From: Lentzea terrae
Lineage (GTDB): Bacteria; Actinomycetota; Actinomycetes; Mycobacteriales; Pseudonocardiaceae
Direction: 5' to 3'
Assembly (NCBI RefSeq): GCF_003265345.1
Contig: NZ_QFWW01000009.1
Location: 1,133-61,664, forward strand
DNA: 60,532 bases
Part shown: positions 21,725 to 29,301 of the stretch, in pieces
How the letters are laid out: every line of letters starts with the position of its first letter
How positions within the stretch are numbered: the first letter of the stretch is position 1
Notes under the pieces: model-generated
Databases searched by the model: none
What the model was told of the DNA's origin: nothing
Seen by the model: only the letters and a program-made list of their open reading frames with translations
Position numbers and translations under genes: made by a program

Positions 21725-22989
21725 TTCCGCTTCTCCCACTCCTGCTGGGCGGTCGTGAGCTTGGCCGCGAGCTGGTTCAGGAACTCCTGCGCGGACAGCT
21801 GGCCCAGCAACACCTTCTGGTACAGCGGCTCGGTGTCGGTCTTCGTGATCGACGAGTACTCCGGCAGGTAGACCGGCGCGGGCACGAGCACCGTCGCCGG
21901 GTCCTCCAGCACCCCCAGGGCCATCTTCACGGCCGGGTTCTTCTGGATCCACTCGGCGCTGCGGACGTCGGTGTTGGCGGGGATCTGGCCGACCTTCTCG
22001 TTCCAGTACCCGTTGCTCTCGGCCGAGGTCAGGAACTCGACGAACTTCCAGGCCGCGTCGGAGTTCTTGCTGCCCTTGAACACCGCGAAACCGTCGGTGG
22101 GGTTCGGCACCACGGTGCGCTTGCCGGACGGGCCGACCGGCAACGGCATGGCGCTGACCTTCTGCGCACCGAGCGCCTTCATGACGTCGCCGGTGGAGCC
22201 CAGGTTGTGGTGCATCATCGCCACCGTGCCACCGGTGAACTGGGCGACCATCTGCGTGTAGCTGTTGTTGACGTCCGCTTCCGGCGTGGACTTCTTGTAG
22301 ATGCCCGCGATCTTGCTGACCAGCTCGGCGTTGCGCGGGTCGGCGACCGTGCTCTTGCCGCCGTCGTAGAACTTGTCGACGCCGGAGTAGGAGTAGGCCT
22401 CGGCGAGCAGCTGGAAGACCGAGCCGGCCCCACCGCGAATGGTGAACCCGTACTTGTTCTCGGCGGGTTTGGTCAGTTTGGCGGCCGCGTCGACCAGTTG
22501 GTCCCAGGTGGACGGAACGGCGATCTTCTGCTCGGCGAACAGGTCGGAGCGGTACCAGATCACGTCGAGGTTGCCCGACGCCGGCGCGGCGTAGAGCTTG
22601 CCGTCCATCGCGGTCTGCCGCACGGTCTCCAGCAGGCCGGGCAACAACTTCCCCTTCAACGGGCCCGACTCCACCCGCTCGTCCAGCGGTTCCAGCGCGT
22701 CCTGTCCGACGAGGTGCGCGAGGTAGGAGGTCGTCACGCCGCCGACGTCCGGCGTCGACCCGCCCGCGATGGCCGTGTCGTACTTCTGCTGGACGGACGA
22801 GCTCGGGATGCCGACGTACTCGACCTTGATGGTCGGGTTCGCCGCCTCGAAGCGCTTGATCAGCTCTTCGTAGATGGGCGTGCGGCCGGGGCCGCCGTTG
22901 TTGTCCCAGAACGTGATCGTGGTGGGACCGTCCTGCCCGGCGGAACAAGCGCTCACCACGAGCGCGAGCGCGACCAGCAGTCTCTTCAT
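21721..22989 (-). CDS. ABC transporter sugar-binding lipoprotein (CUT1 type)
   Basis: 422 aa. Lipoprotein signal with SAC lipobox (about residue 15). Family 1 extracellular solute-binding fold: TITFWDNNGGPGRTPIYEELIKRFEAANPTIKVEYVGIP, then YAAPASGNLDVIWYRSDLF and the DGFAVFKGSKNSDAAWKFVEFL block. It captures oligosaccharides for the two permeases encoded upstream in the same operon. Co-transcription with a PL1-CE8 enzyme suggests oligogalacturonides or pectin fragments. No ATPase is encoded here, so a shared MsiK-type ATPase elsewhere is expected. Confidence 0.92.
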   Translation of the reverse strand: MKRLLVALALVVSACSAGQDGPTTITFWDNNGGPGRTPIYEELIKRFEAANPTIKVEYVGIPSSSVQQKYDTAIAGGSTPDVGGVTTSYLAHLVGQDALEPLDERVESGPLKGKLLPGLLETVRQTAMDGKLYAAPASGNLDVIWYRSDLFAEQKIAVPSTWDQLVDAAAKLTKPAENKYGFTIRGGAGSVFQLLAEAYSYSGVDKFYDGGKSTVADPRNAELVSKIAGIYKKSTPEADVNNSYTQMVAQFTGGTVAMMHHNLGSTGDVMKALGAQKVSAMPLPVGPSGKRTVVPNPTDGFAVFKGSKNSDAAWKFVEFLTSAESNGYWNEKVGQIPANTDVRSAEWIQKNPAVKMALGVLEDPATVLVPAPVYLPEYSSITKTDTEPLYQKVLLGQLSAQEFLNQLAAKLTTAQQEWEKRK

Positions 22990-22998
22990 GCGACTCCC

Positions 22999-23883
22999 CT
23001 ATCCCTTCACGGCACCGGCGCTCAGTCCCTGCACCAGGAACCGCTGCACCACGGCGAAAACCAGCACGACCGGCACCGCGGCGACGACTCCGCCCGCCGC
23101 GAGCGCCCCGAAGTCGGTGTTGAACTCGCCCAGCGCGTAGCTCAGCCCGACGGGCAAAGTGAACTTGTCCTGCTTGCTCGCGAACATCAGCGCGAACAGG
23201 AAGTTGTTCCACGCTCCGATGAATGCGAACGACCCGACGGCCACCAGTGCCGGCCGAAGCTGGGGCAAAGTCACCGCGAAGAACGCGCGCAGCCGTGAGC
23301 AGCCGTCGACCATCGCGGCTTCTTCCAGCTCGACCGGCACGTTGCGGACGAACCCGCTCATCAGGATCAGTGCGAGCGGCAGCTGGAACGCGGTGTCCGC
23401 GATGATCAGGCCCGTGAGGCTGTTCAGCAGCCCGGCGCTCTTGAAGATCACGAACAGCGGGATCAGCATCATCGCGCCGGGGATGAACTGCGTGCACAAC
23501 AACGCCAGCAGGAACACCCGCTGACCGCGGAACTTGAAGCGCGCCAGCGCGTAGCCGCCCATGAGCGCGAACACGGTGACGACGACGAGCGTGCCGACGC
23601 CGATGATCAGGCTGTTCTGGAAGAACAACCCGAAGCCGATGCCGTTCCACACGGTGTCGAAGTGCTCGAACGTGATCGGCCACGGCACCAGCGCGGTCTC
23701 CCCGGCCGGCCGGAGCGCGAAGACGAGCATCCAGTAGAACGGGATCAGCGTGAACAGCAGGTAGAACGCCAGCGGCAGGTGCAGGCGGAAGAACCGGCTG
23801 GGATCGCGGTGCTTCTTGCGCCGCGGTGGCGCTGGAGGTGGCGGTGACACCGGGGTTTCCGGGCGGGTGAGGGTCTGGGTCAC
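22999..23883 (-). CDS. ABC transporter permease (CUT1, MalG-like)
   Basis: 294 aa. The GTG start overlaps the upstream permease stop (GTGA, 23880-23883). A Pro- and Lys-rich cytoplasmic N-terminus precedes six hydrophobic segments. The EAA loop motif of binding-protein-dependent permeases is visible as VELEEAAMVDGCSRLRAFFAVTLP. Together with the partner permease it forms the membrane channel for the oligosaccharide bound by the downstream lipoprotein. Confidence 0.93.
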   Translation of the reverse strand: MTQTLTRPETPVSPPPPAPPRRKKHRDPSRFFRLHLPLAFYLLFTLIPFYWMLVFALRPAGETALVPWPITFEHFDTVWNGIGFGLFFQNSLIIGVGTLVVVTVFALMGGYALARFKFRGQRVFLLALLCTQFIPGAMMLIPLFVIFKSAGLLNSLTGLIIADTAFQLPLALILMSGFVRNVPVELEEAAMVDGCSRLRAFFAVTLPQLRPALVAVGSFAFIGAWNNFLFALMFASKQDKFTLPVGLSYALGEFNTDFGALAAGGVVAAVPVVLVFAVVQRFLVQGLSAGAVKG

Positions 23884-24755
23884 GCTCGGCTCCCGAACTT
23901 GGACAGCCTCAGGTAGAGGATCGAGAAGAACAGCAGGATCACGAAGCCGGCCATCGTCAGCGCCGAGCCATAACCGAAGTCGTGCGAGTCCACGGCTTTG
24001 CGCGCCACGTACAGCGGCAACGTCGTGGTCTGGTTCGCCGGACCGCCACCGGTCAGCGTGTAGATCAGGTCGACGTTGTTGAACTCCCACACCGCGCGCA
24101 GCAGCGTCGACAGCACGATCGCGTCGCGCAGGTGCGGCAGGGTGACGCTGATGAACCGGCGCCACCGTCCGGCACCGTCGACCGACGCGGCCTCGTACAG
24201 GTCGTTGGGGATGGTCTGCAGATCGGCGAGCAGCAGGATCGCGAAGAACGGCACGCCGCGCCACAGTTCGGTGACCACGGTGGCGGGGAAGACCGTCGCC
24301 GGGTCACCGAGCACCGACGTGCCGGGATCGCCGATGCCCCACTGCGCGAGCTGTTGGAAGATGCCCGTGGACGGGTTGTAGAGCAGGATCCAGATGCCGG
24401 TGGTGAGCACACCGGACACCGCCCACGGCGAGAACACCAGCGACCGGGCCAGCGCGCGGCCGACGAACGTCTCGTTGACGATCAGCGCGAGGACCAGGCC
24501 CAGCACGAGCTGCAGCCCGACCTCGACCACGACCCACTTCGCGCTGAACGCGAGGCTCTGCCAGAACAGCTGGTCCTCGAACAACATCCGGCGGAAGTTC
24601 TCGAACCCGATGAAGCCGTTCTTCCAGGGCTGGGTGACGGTGTGCTGACGGAGGCTGAACCACCCGACCGACGCGATCGGGTAGACCAGGAACACCGCCA
24701 TCAGCAGCAGCGTCGGGGCGATGAGCGCGTACGGCGCCCAAGTGCGGGTCCTCAC
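23880..24755 (-). CDS. ABC transporter permease (CUT1, MalF-like)
   Basis: 291 aa. The GTG start overlaps the PL1-CE8 stop (GTGA, 24752-24755). Six predicted membrane spans start with APYALIAPTLLLMAVFLVYP, and the EAA loop is NDLYEAASVDGAGRWRRFISVTLP. It heterodimerises with the permease at 22999-23883. The three consecutive GTGA overlaps in this operon indicate translational coupling from the extracellular enzyme through to the transporter. Confidence 0.93.
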   Translation of the reverse strand: MRTRTWAPYALIAPTLLLMAVFLVYPIASVGWFSLRQHTVTQPWKNGFIGFENFRRMLFEDQLFWQSLAFSAKWVVVEVGLQLVLGLVLALIVNETFVGRALARSLVFSPWAVSGVLTTGIWILLYNPSTGIFQQLAQWGIGDPGTSVLGDPATVFPATVVTELWRGVPFFAILLLADLQTIPNDLYEAASVDGAGRWRRFISVTLPHLRDAIVLSTLLRAVWEFNNVDLIYTLTGGGPANQTTTLPLYVARKAVDSHDFGYGSALTMAGFVILLFFSILYLRLSKFGSRA

Positions 24756-26935
24756 GCGGGGTTCCACCCGCCCAGGTAGGCGCTCCTGGTGAACCGCTGC
24801 GCCTGCTCGTCGGTCAGCTGCGGCCGGTCGGCGCCCTGCCCCGCGCCCGGACCGGTGTTGCGGTACTCCGCGAACCTGGCGCCACGCCACGGGAAGCCGG
24901 ACATGTCCGTCCACGGCGCGGCCTTGATCGCGGCGGGCAGCGAGGTGTTGCGGATGACCACCTGCGCGATCGCTTCCGGGTCACCGCCGGGGTGCCACGG
25001 CCGGCCGAGGAAGTAGGTGCCCGCCGGTGCGTCGCTGCGGATCTGCGAGTTCACGATCAAGAAGCCGTACGGGTTGGCGCGCTGGGTGCTGGCGGCGGTG
25101 ACGTAGCCGTTCGGGTCACTGCCTCGAGTGAGCGCGGTGATCGTGGCGCGGTCGAACACGGCGGTGGCGCGGCCGAAGATGAAGTCGACGTCACCGGTGA
25201 TCGCGCAGTCGCGGTAGTACTGCCGGGACCGCGTGGTCACGTTGGGGCTGTCCGCGTACAAGGTGTCCTGGTGGCCCTCGAAGTGGACGCGGTCGAAGAA
25301 CATCCGGTCGCCGGTGGTCTTCACCGCCACGGCCTGGGTGTTCGTGATCTCCGGATGTTTCCTGCGGTCGAACGAGTTGCGGAACGTGAGGTCGCGCGCC
25401 TCGAAGTCGTCCGCGGCGATGGTCGCGGTGGCGCTGCCGGAAGTGCCGTACGTGGTGCCGTCGGGTTTTTTGGTGCCGTTGGCGTTGTCGTAGTCGATCA
25501 CGACGTCCTGCGCGCGTCCGGTGGCACCACGCAGGGTCAGGCCCTTCTTGCTCGCGGGGATCTTGATGACCTCGCGGTACACGCCCTTGGGCAACGTGAT
25601 CACGGCACCGGCCTGGGCGGCGTCGATCGCGGACTGCACGGTCGCGAAGCCGTGGCCCACCACGAGGTGCCGGCCTGCTGGTTGAGCGCCCGCCTTCAGG
25701 TGCTTGATCCGGTACGCGGGTTCGAGACCGCGGTTCAGCGTCGGCGTCCAGCCCGCGTCCGTGCCGAGTTTCTTGTCCGGGAACGCGGTGTTGAACGCTT
25801 CGACGAGGCTCATGGGTTTGCCGTCGACCAGGTTGCCGGTGTCCGTGATCGCCGTGCCGCCCCAGTTGTAGACGACCTTCTCCGGCGTGATGCCGCGGAT
25901 GTGGTTGTTCTGGGCGTAGATCTGGGACTTCACGCCGACGCCCCAGCTGTACACCTGCGCGCCCTCGTACAGGTTGTTGTAGACGTGCACCTGGCCGAAC
26001 CGGACCCGCGGCGCGCGTTCCTGGGTGTTGCGGAAGACGTTGTGGTGCACCGAGACCCGCAGCTTGCCGGGGTCGGTCGTCGAGGTGTTGGACCCGCCGA
26101 TCAGCATGGTCTTGCCGTGCTCGGCGAAGACGTTGCGCGACACGGTGACCAGGTCGGCGGCCGCGGTGATGTCGAGCTGGCCGTCGTGCACCTGGTAGGG
26201 CCGCTCGAAGTAGAGCGGCTGGGTGCTGTCGGGGTTCGGTTCGTCGGTGAACGTGTTGTGGTCGACCCAGACGTGCTCGGACTGCTGGATCGAGACCGAG
26301 TCCCAGAGCGAGTTCCAGTTGCCGGGCGGGGCGCCGGGGCTGTTGTCGGTCGGATCCCAGGCGGGGAAGCAGTCACGGGTGTCGCGGAAAGTCAGGTTGC
26401 GCACGATCACGTTGCGCGCGCCGTGAATGCGCAGGCTGCCGCCGGTGATACCGGCGCCGGGCGTGGCGCCGATGATCGTCGTGTCCGAGCCGACCGGGAA
26501 TCCGATCACCGCCAGCTGGTTGCGCGCGGAGGCCGCCCGTGCGTCTTCGAGGGGTCCCTGCGGCTTGCGGTCACGTCCCCAGACGGCGGGGTCGTAGGCG
26601 GCGAGGTATGCGGGCAGCGTGTAGCCACCGGTCGCGTAGTCGTTGCAGCTCAACGGTTTTCCGTCAGGGCCGGTGTTCGCCTCGATCACGCCTTTGACCC
26701 GGATGATCCGCGGCGCGGGCGCGGCCAGTGCGGCGACGAGCTCGGCGCGGGTGCGCACGGTGTGCACGTGATCGGCGGGCGCGGCCGAGCCACCGGTGGT
26801 CCCCTGTCCGCTCGAGGCCCATCCGTCTCCAGCGGGCAACACCTGTCTGGCCGGGTCGTGGCCGGCGTGTGCGGGCGCGCTCACCAGTCCTGTGCAGGCA
26901 CAGGCCAGCACTAGCGCACGTACGAATAACCGCAT
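24752..26935 (-). CDS. Secreted PL1 pectate lyase-CE8 pectin methylesterase fusion
   Basis: 727 aa. Sec signal (1-24, ending PAHA). PL1 beta-helix about 30-425, with HVWVDHNTFTDEPNP, DGQLDITAAADLVTVSRNVF and ERAPRVRFGQVHVYNN. CE8 beta-helix about 435-727, with GHQDTLYAD, the catalytic Asp in DVDFIFGRA, and LGRPWHPG. One polypeptide can therefore remove methyl esters from pectin and cleave the resulting pectate. It is the first gene of the operon with permeases, binding protein and an enolase-superfamily enzyme. The 376-bp upstream region is shared with a divergent CBM2 lipoprotein gene. Confidence 0.94.
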   Translation of the reverse strand: MRLFVRALVLACACTGLVSAPAHAGHDPARQVLPAGDGWASSGQGTTGGSAAPADHVHTVRTRAELVAALAAPAPRIIRVKGVIEANTGPDGKPLSCNDYATGGYTLPAYLAAYDPAVWGRDRKPQGPLEDARAASARNQLAVIGFPVGSDTTIIGATPGAGITGGSLRIHGARNVIVRNLTFRDTRDCFPAWDPTDNSPGAPPGNWNSLWDSVSIQQSEHVWVDHNTFTDEPNPDSTQPLYFERPYQVHDGQLDITAAADLVTVSRNVFAEHGKTMLIGGSNTSTTDPGKLRVSVHHNVFRNTQERAPRVRFGQVHVYNNLYEGAQVYSWGVGVKSQIYAQNNHIRGITPEKVVYNWGGTAITDTGNLVDGKPMSLVEAFNTAFPDKKLGTDAGWTPTLNRGLEPAYRIKHLKAGAQPAGRHLVVGHGFATVQSAIDAAQAGAVITLPKGVYREVIKIPASKKGLTLRGATGRAQDVVIDYDNANGTKKPDGTTYGTSGSATATIAADDFEARDLTFRNSFDRRKHPEITNTQAVAVKTTGDRMFFDRVHFEGHQDTLYADSPNVTTRSRQYYRDCAITGDVDFIFGRATAVFDRATITALTRGSDPNGYVTAASTQRANPYGFLIVNSQIRSDAPAGTYFLGRPWHPGGDPEAIAQVVIRNTSLPAAIKAAPWTDMSGFPWRGARFAEYRNTGPGAGQGADRPQLTDEQAQRFTRSAYLGGWNPA

Positions 26936-27066
26936 GGCGCATTACCCTTCGAGAGGTTGTTCATATTCATGAACGCCGTCCACGAGCGTGAACCGGATAT
27001 TACGAACGCGTGCGGCAGGCGTCAATCAAATGAATGCCTTCGACAATTCGACGCGGAATTCGACAG

Positions 27067-27093
27067 AAATTCGAATCGAACCAATTCGAATTT
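27067..27093. promoter_or_regulatory. Inverted repeat operator of the pectin operon
   Basis: AAATTCGAAT (27067-27076) and ATTCGAATTT (27084-27093) form a perfect 10-bp inverted repeat with a 7-nt spacer. It includes ATTCGAATCGAACC and AACCAATTCGAA, both also present at 19672-19700. The inner TCGAACCAATTCGA (27076-27089) matches the TCGAACCGGTTCGA operators near 52-53 kb at 12 of 14 positions. Confidence 0.55.
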
Positions 27094-27213
27094 ACATCCG
27101 AGGCCTCGGTGTACATGTCAGGTGACGTGCGCATCACGATTTGAGACGCGGTCGAACCACTTTTCGACGCCGCCACCTGCTCGTTCGACGACATTCGACG
27201 CCCTGATCATCGA

Positions 27214-27233
27214 ACGAGACTGATCAGTCTCGT
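27214..27233. promoter_or_regulatory. Perfect 20-bp palindrome upstream of CBM2 lipoprotein
   Basis: ACGAGACTGATCAGTCTCGT is perfectly self-complementary. It ends one base before a TTGACC -35 candidate. This is typical of a TetR- or GntR-type operator. No second copy was found in the window. Confidence 0.6.
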
Positions 27234-27234
27234 A

Positions 27235-27263
27235 TTGACCGTAGGCCGAACGGCCTCTAGTTT
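27235..27263 (+). promoter_or_regulatory. Probable promoter of CBM2 lipoprotein copy B
   Basis: TTGACC (27235-27240) and TAGTTT (27258-27263) are spaced by 17 bp. A purine-rich GGGGGAAG ribosome-binding site (27302-27309) precedes the ATG at 27312. Confidence 0.45.
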
Positions 27264-27311
27264 CCCGCCATTGCCCAGCTCCACTCGTACCACCGCAGTA
27301 CCGGGGGAAGA

Positions 27312-28211
27312 ATGAGACTCAGACCTGCCGTCCTGGCGATAACCGCGATATTTCTCGCCACCGGATGCACGGCAGCACCCGTTCCGCTCGCGTCGTCCGG
27401 TCCGCCGACCTCGCACCGGCCCATCGCGCCGCCGACGCTCACGAACACGCTGACCGTCCACGGGGTGGAGGACGGCCGCACCGTCCTGCTGTCGGACGGC
27501 ACCAAGATCCGCATGGCCGGGCTCGCCGCGCCGGAGGAGTGCTGGGCGAAGGCAGCCGCCGCGTTCGCCAAGGCGTTCCTGCTCGACAAGCCGGTGAAGG
27601 TCGACCCCGGCGACCCCACGATCGTCGACGAGGCGCCGCTGTGGCTCGAGGACGGCACCGAGTACGCGTTGCTCGCCGTCGGCCAGGGGATCCTGCGCGG
27701 CGACGCACCGCACGATCCCGCGTTCGTGGAGGCCGAGGCGTCCGCGACGAAGGCGGGTCTCGGTCTGTGGGGCGATCCCTGCCGTGGCCAGGCCAAGGCA
27801 CCCACCAGCGCCACACCGCCCCCAGTCGTCGTCACGGTGCCCTCGCCCGTGCCGACGACGAAGACGACCGCTCCTGCTCCGCCGCCGGTGTTCGGATGTG
27901 CGGTCAACTACCGCGTCACGTACCGGTGGAACGGCGGCTTCAACGCCGACGTCACGATCACCAACACGGGGAACGTGCCGATCTCCGGCTGGACGCTGCG
28001 CTGGAAGTTCACCCGAGATCAGACGGTGACGGACATGTGGAACGCCACGGCGCAGCAGTACGGTCAGGAGGTGCGCGCCACCAACGTCGACTACACGAAG
28101 ACGATTCCGGCCGGAGCCACTCAGGTCGTGGGCTTCACCGCGGCCCACCGGATGGACAACCCGGCGCCGGCAGGGTTCTCCCTCAACGATCACGCCTGCC
28201 CGATCCGGTAA
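27312..28211 (+). CDS. CBM2 lipoprotein with degenerate staphylococcal-nuclease-like domain (copy B)
   Basis: 299 aa. Clear lipobox LATGC (Cys at residue 19). A short Pro-rich spacer is followed by an SNase-like domain (about 45-158: VEDGRTVLLSDGTKIRMAGLAAPEECWA... KAGLGLWGDPC). DGDTV has become DGRTV and the DTPE Asp is Ala, so two catalytic acidic residues are missing. A Thr/Pro linker and a C-terminal CBM2 (about 195-299, CAVNYRVTYRWNGGFNADV) complete it. It is a paralogue of the 7997-8890 gene, with matching blocks in both domains. It is predicted to be lipid-anchored on the outer face of the membrane with an exposed cellulose-binding module; the adhesion role is inference. Confidence 0.82.
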   Translation: MRLRPAVLAITAIFLATGCTAAPVPLASSGPPTSHRPIAPPTLTNTLTVHGVEDGRTVLLSDGTKIRMAGLAAPEECWAKAAAAFAKAFLLDKPVKVDPGDPTIVDEAPLWLEDGTEYALLAVGQGILRGDAPHDPAFVEAEASATKAGLGLWGDPCRGQAKAPTSATPPPVVVTVPSPVPTTKTTAPAPPPVFGCAVNYRVTYRWNGGFNADVTITNTGNVPISGWTLRWKFTRDQTVTDMWNATAQQYGQEVRATNVDYTKTIPAGATQVVGFTAAHRMDNPAPAGFSLNDHACPIR

Positions 28212-28252
28212 CGTCCTTTTAAGACGGACCGGTCTTCTCGGAGGAGTGCTTC

Positions 28253-29254
28253 GTGCTGGAGATCAGCGGACTGACGTGGGCGGTCACGATCGGGGTGATC
28301 GTGCTGCTGCTGGCGGTCGACCTCGTGCTCGCGGCGGTGCGCCCGCACCGGATCGGCTTCCGCGAGGCCAGTCTGTGGTCGGTGTTCTACATCCTCGTCG
28401 CCATCGGGTTCGGTGTGTGGTTCGCCACCGCGCACGGCGGCGGGTTCGGTGCGGAGTACTTCGCCGGGTACATCGTCGAGAAGAGCCTGTCGGTCGACAA
28501 CCTGTTCGTCTTCGTGATCATCATGACGACGTTCCTGGTGCCGGAGGAGCACCAGCACAAGGTGCTGACGTTCGGCATCGTGCTGGCGCTGATCATGCGC
28601 GGCATCTTCATCGCGGTGGGCGCGACGCTGCTGTCGTTGTTCTCGTTCATGTTCCTGCTGTTCGGCCTGCTGCTGATCTACACGGCCGTGCAGCTGTTCC
28701 GGCACCGCAACGAGGACCCGGACGTCGAGAACAACGTCGTGGTGAAGACCGCGCGCAAGCTCCTCCCGGTCACCGACGACTACGTGGGCGGCAAGATCTT
28801 CACGCGGATCGACGGCAAGCGCATGGCCACTCCCCTGTTCGTGGTGCTGGTGGCCATCGGCGGCGTCGACCTGCTGTTCGCTCTGGATTCCATCCCGGCG
28901 GTGTTCGGTGTGACCGAACAGCCCTACATCGTGTTCACCGCCAACGCGTTCGCGCTGCTCGGCCTGCGCGCGTTGTTCTTCCTCGTGAAGGGTCTGCTCG
29001 ACCGGCTGGTGTACCTGTCGGCGGGGCTCGCGATCATCCTGGCGTTCATCGGCGTCAAGCTGATCCTGCACTGGGGCCACGTCGACATCTCCGCCTCGAT
29101 CCCCGAGGTGCCGACGCCGCTCAGCCTCGGCGTGATCATCTCGATCCTGGTGGTCGTGACGGTCGCGAGCCTCATCAAGACCCGCAACGACCCGACGGCG
29201 AAGGCCCACGCCGGTTCGCTGCACGGACATCGGGAATCCCCCGAATCGGAGTGA
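28253..29254 (+). CDS. TerC-family integral membrane protein
   Basis: 333 aa, GTG start with GGAGGAG about 7 bp upstream. It has about nine membrane segments with the acidic intramembrane motifs of the TerC family: AVDLVLA near the N-terminus, EKSLSVDNLFVFVIIM, and GGVDLLFALDSIPAVFGVTEQPYIVF. TerC proteins are linked to tellurite resistance and, in several bacteria, to manganese export or metal loading of secreted proteins. No yybP-ykoY riboswitch-like leader is visible in the 41 bp upstream. No other tellurite genes are nearby. Confidence 0.94.
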   Translation: MLEISGLTWAVTIGVIVLLLAVDLVLAAVRPHRIGFREASLWSVFYILVAIGFGVWFATAHGGGFGAEYFAGYIVEKSLSVDNLFVFVIIMTTFLVPEEHQHKVLTFGIVLALIMRGIFIAVGATLLSLFSFMFLLFGLLLIYTAVQLFRHRNEDPDVENNVVVKTARKLLPVTDDYVGGKIFTRIDGKRMATPLFVVLVAIGGVDLLFALDSIPAVFGVTEQPYIVFTANAFALLGLRALFFLVKGLLDRLVYLSAGLAIILAFIGVKLILHWGHVDISASIPEVPTPLSLGVIISILVVVTVASLIKTRNDPTAKAHAGSLHGHRESPESE

Positions 29255-29301
29255 TCGCTGTGGGATCCTGCCTTTGATCCCGCCGATCTCGGAGGTGCAC
29301 C

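Larger units (their letters stand above)
26936..27311. other. 376-bp divergent regulatory region
   Basis: This is a relatively AT-rich gap between the minus-strand PL1-CE8 operon and the plus-strand CBM2 lipoprotein gene. It contains a TTCGAA inverted repeat (27067-27093), further TTCGA half-sites at 27046-27065 and 27146-27200, a perfect 20-bp palindrome (27214-27233) and a likely promoter (27235-27263). No open frame here has a credible start or family match. Confidence 0.7.

Noticed and set aside
24992..26914. Long plus-strand open frame of 640 codons
   Set aside because: It is antisense to the PL1-CE8 gene, rich in Arg/Val/Gly/His with no domain, and arises from the GC-rich codon pattern of the real gene.
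28212..28252. Manganese (yybP-ykoY) riboswitch upstream of the TerC gene
   Set aside because: Only 41 bp lie between the genes. A weak AAGAC/GTCTT dyad is present but no riboswitch-sized leader.
29262..29281. GGGATC-N8-GATCCC hairpin after the TerC gene
   Set aside because: Only a 6-bp stem with no flanking U-run; too weak to call as a terminator with confidence.
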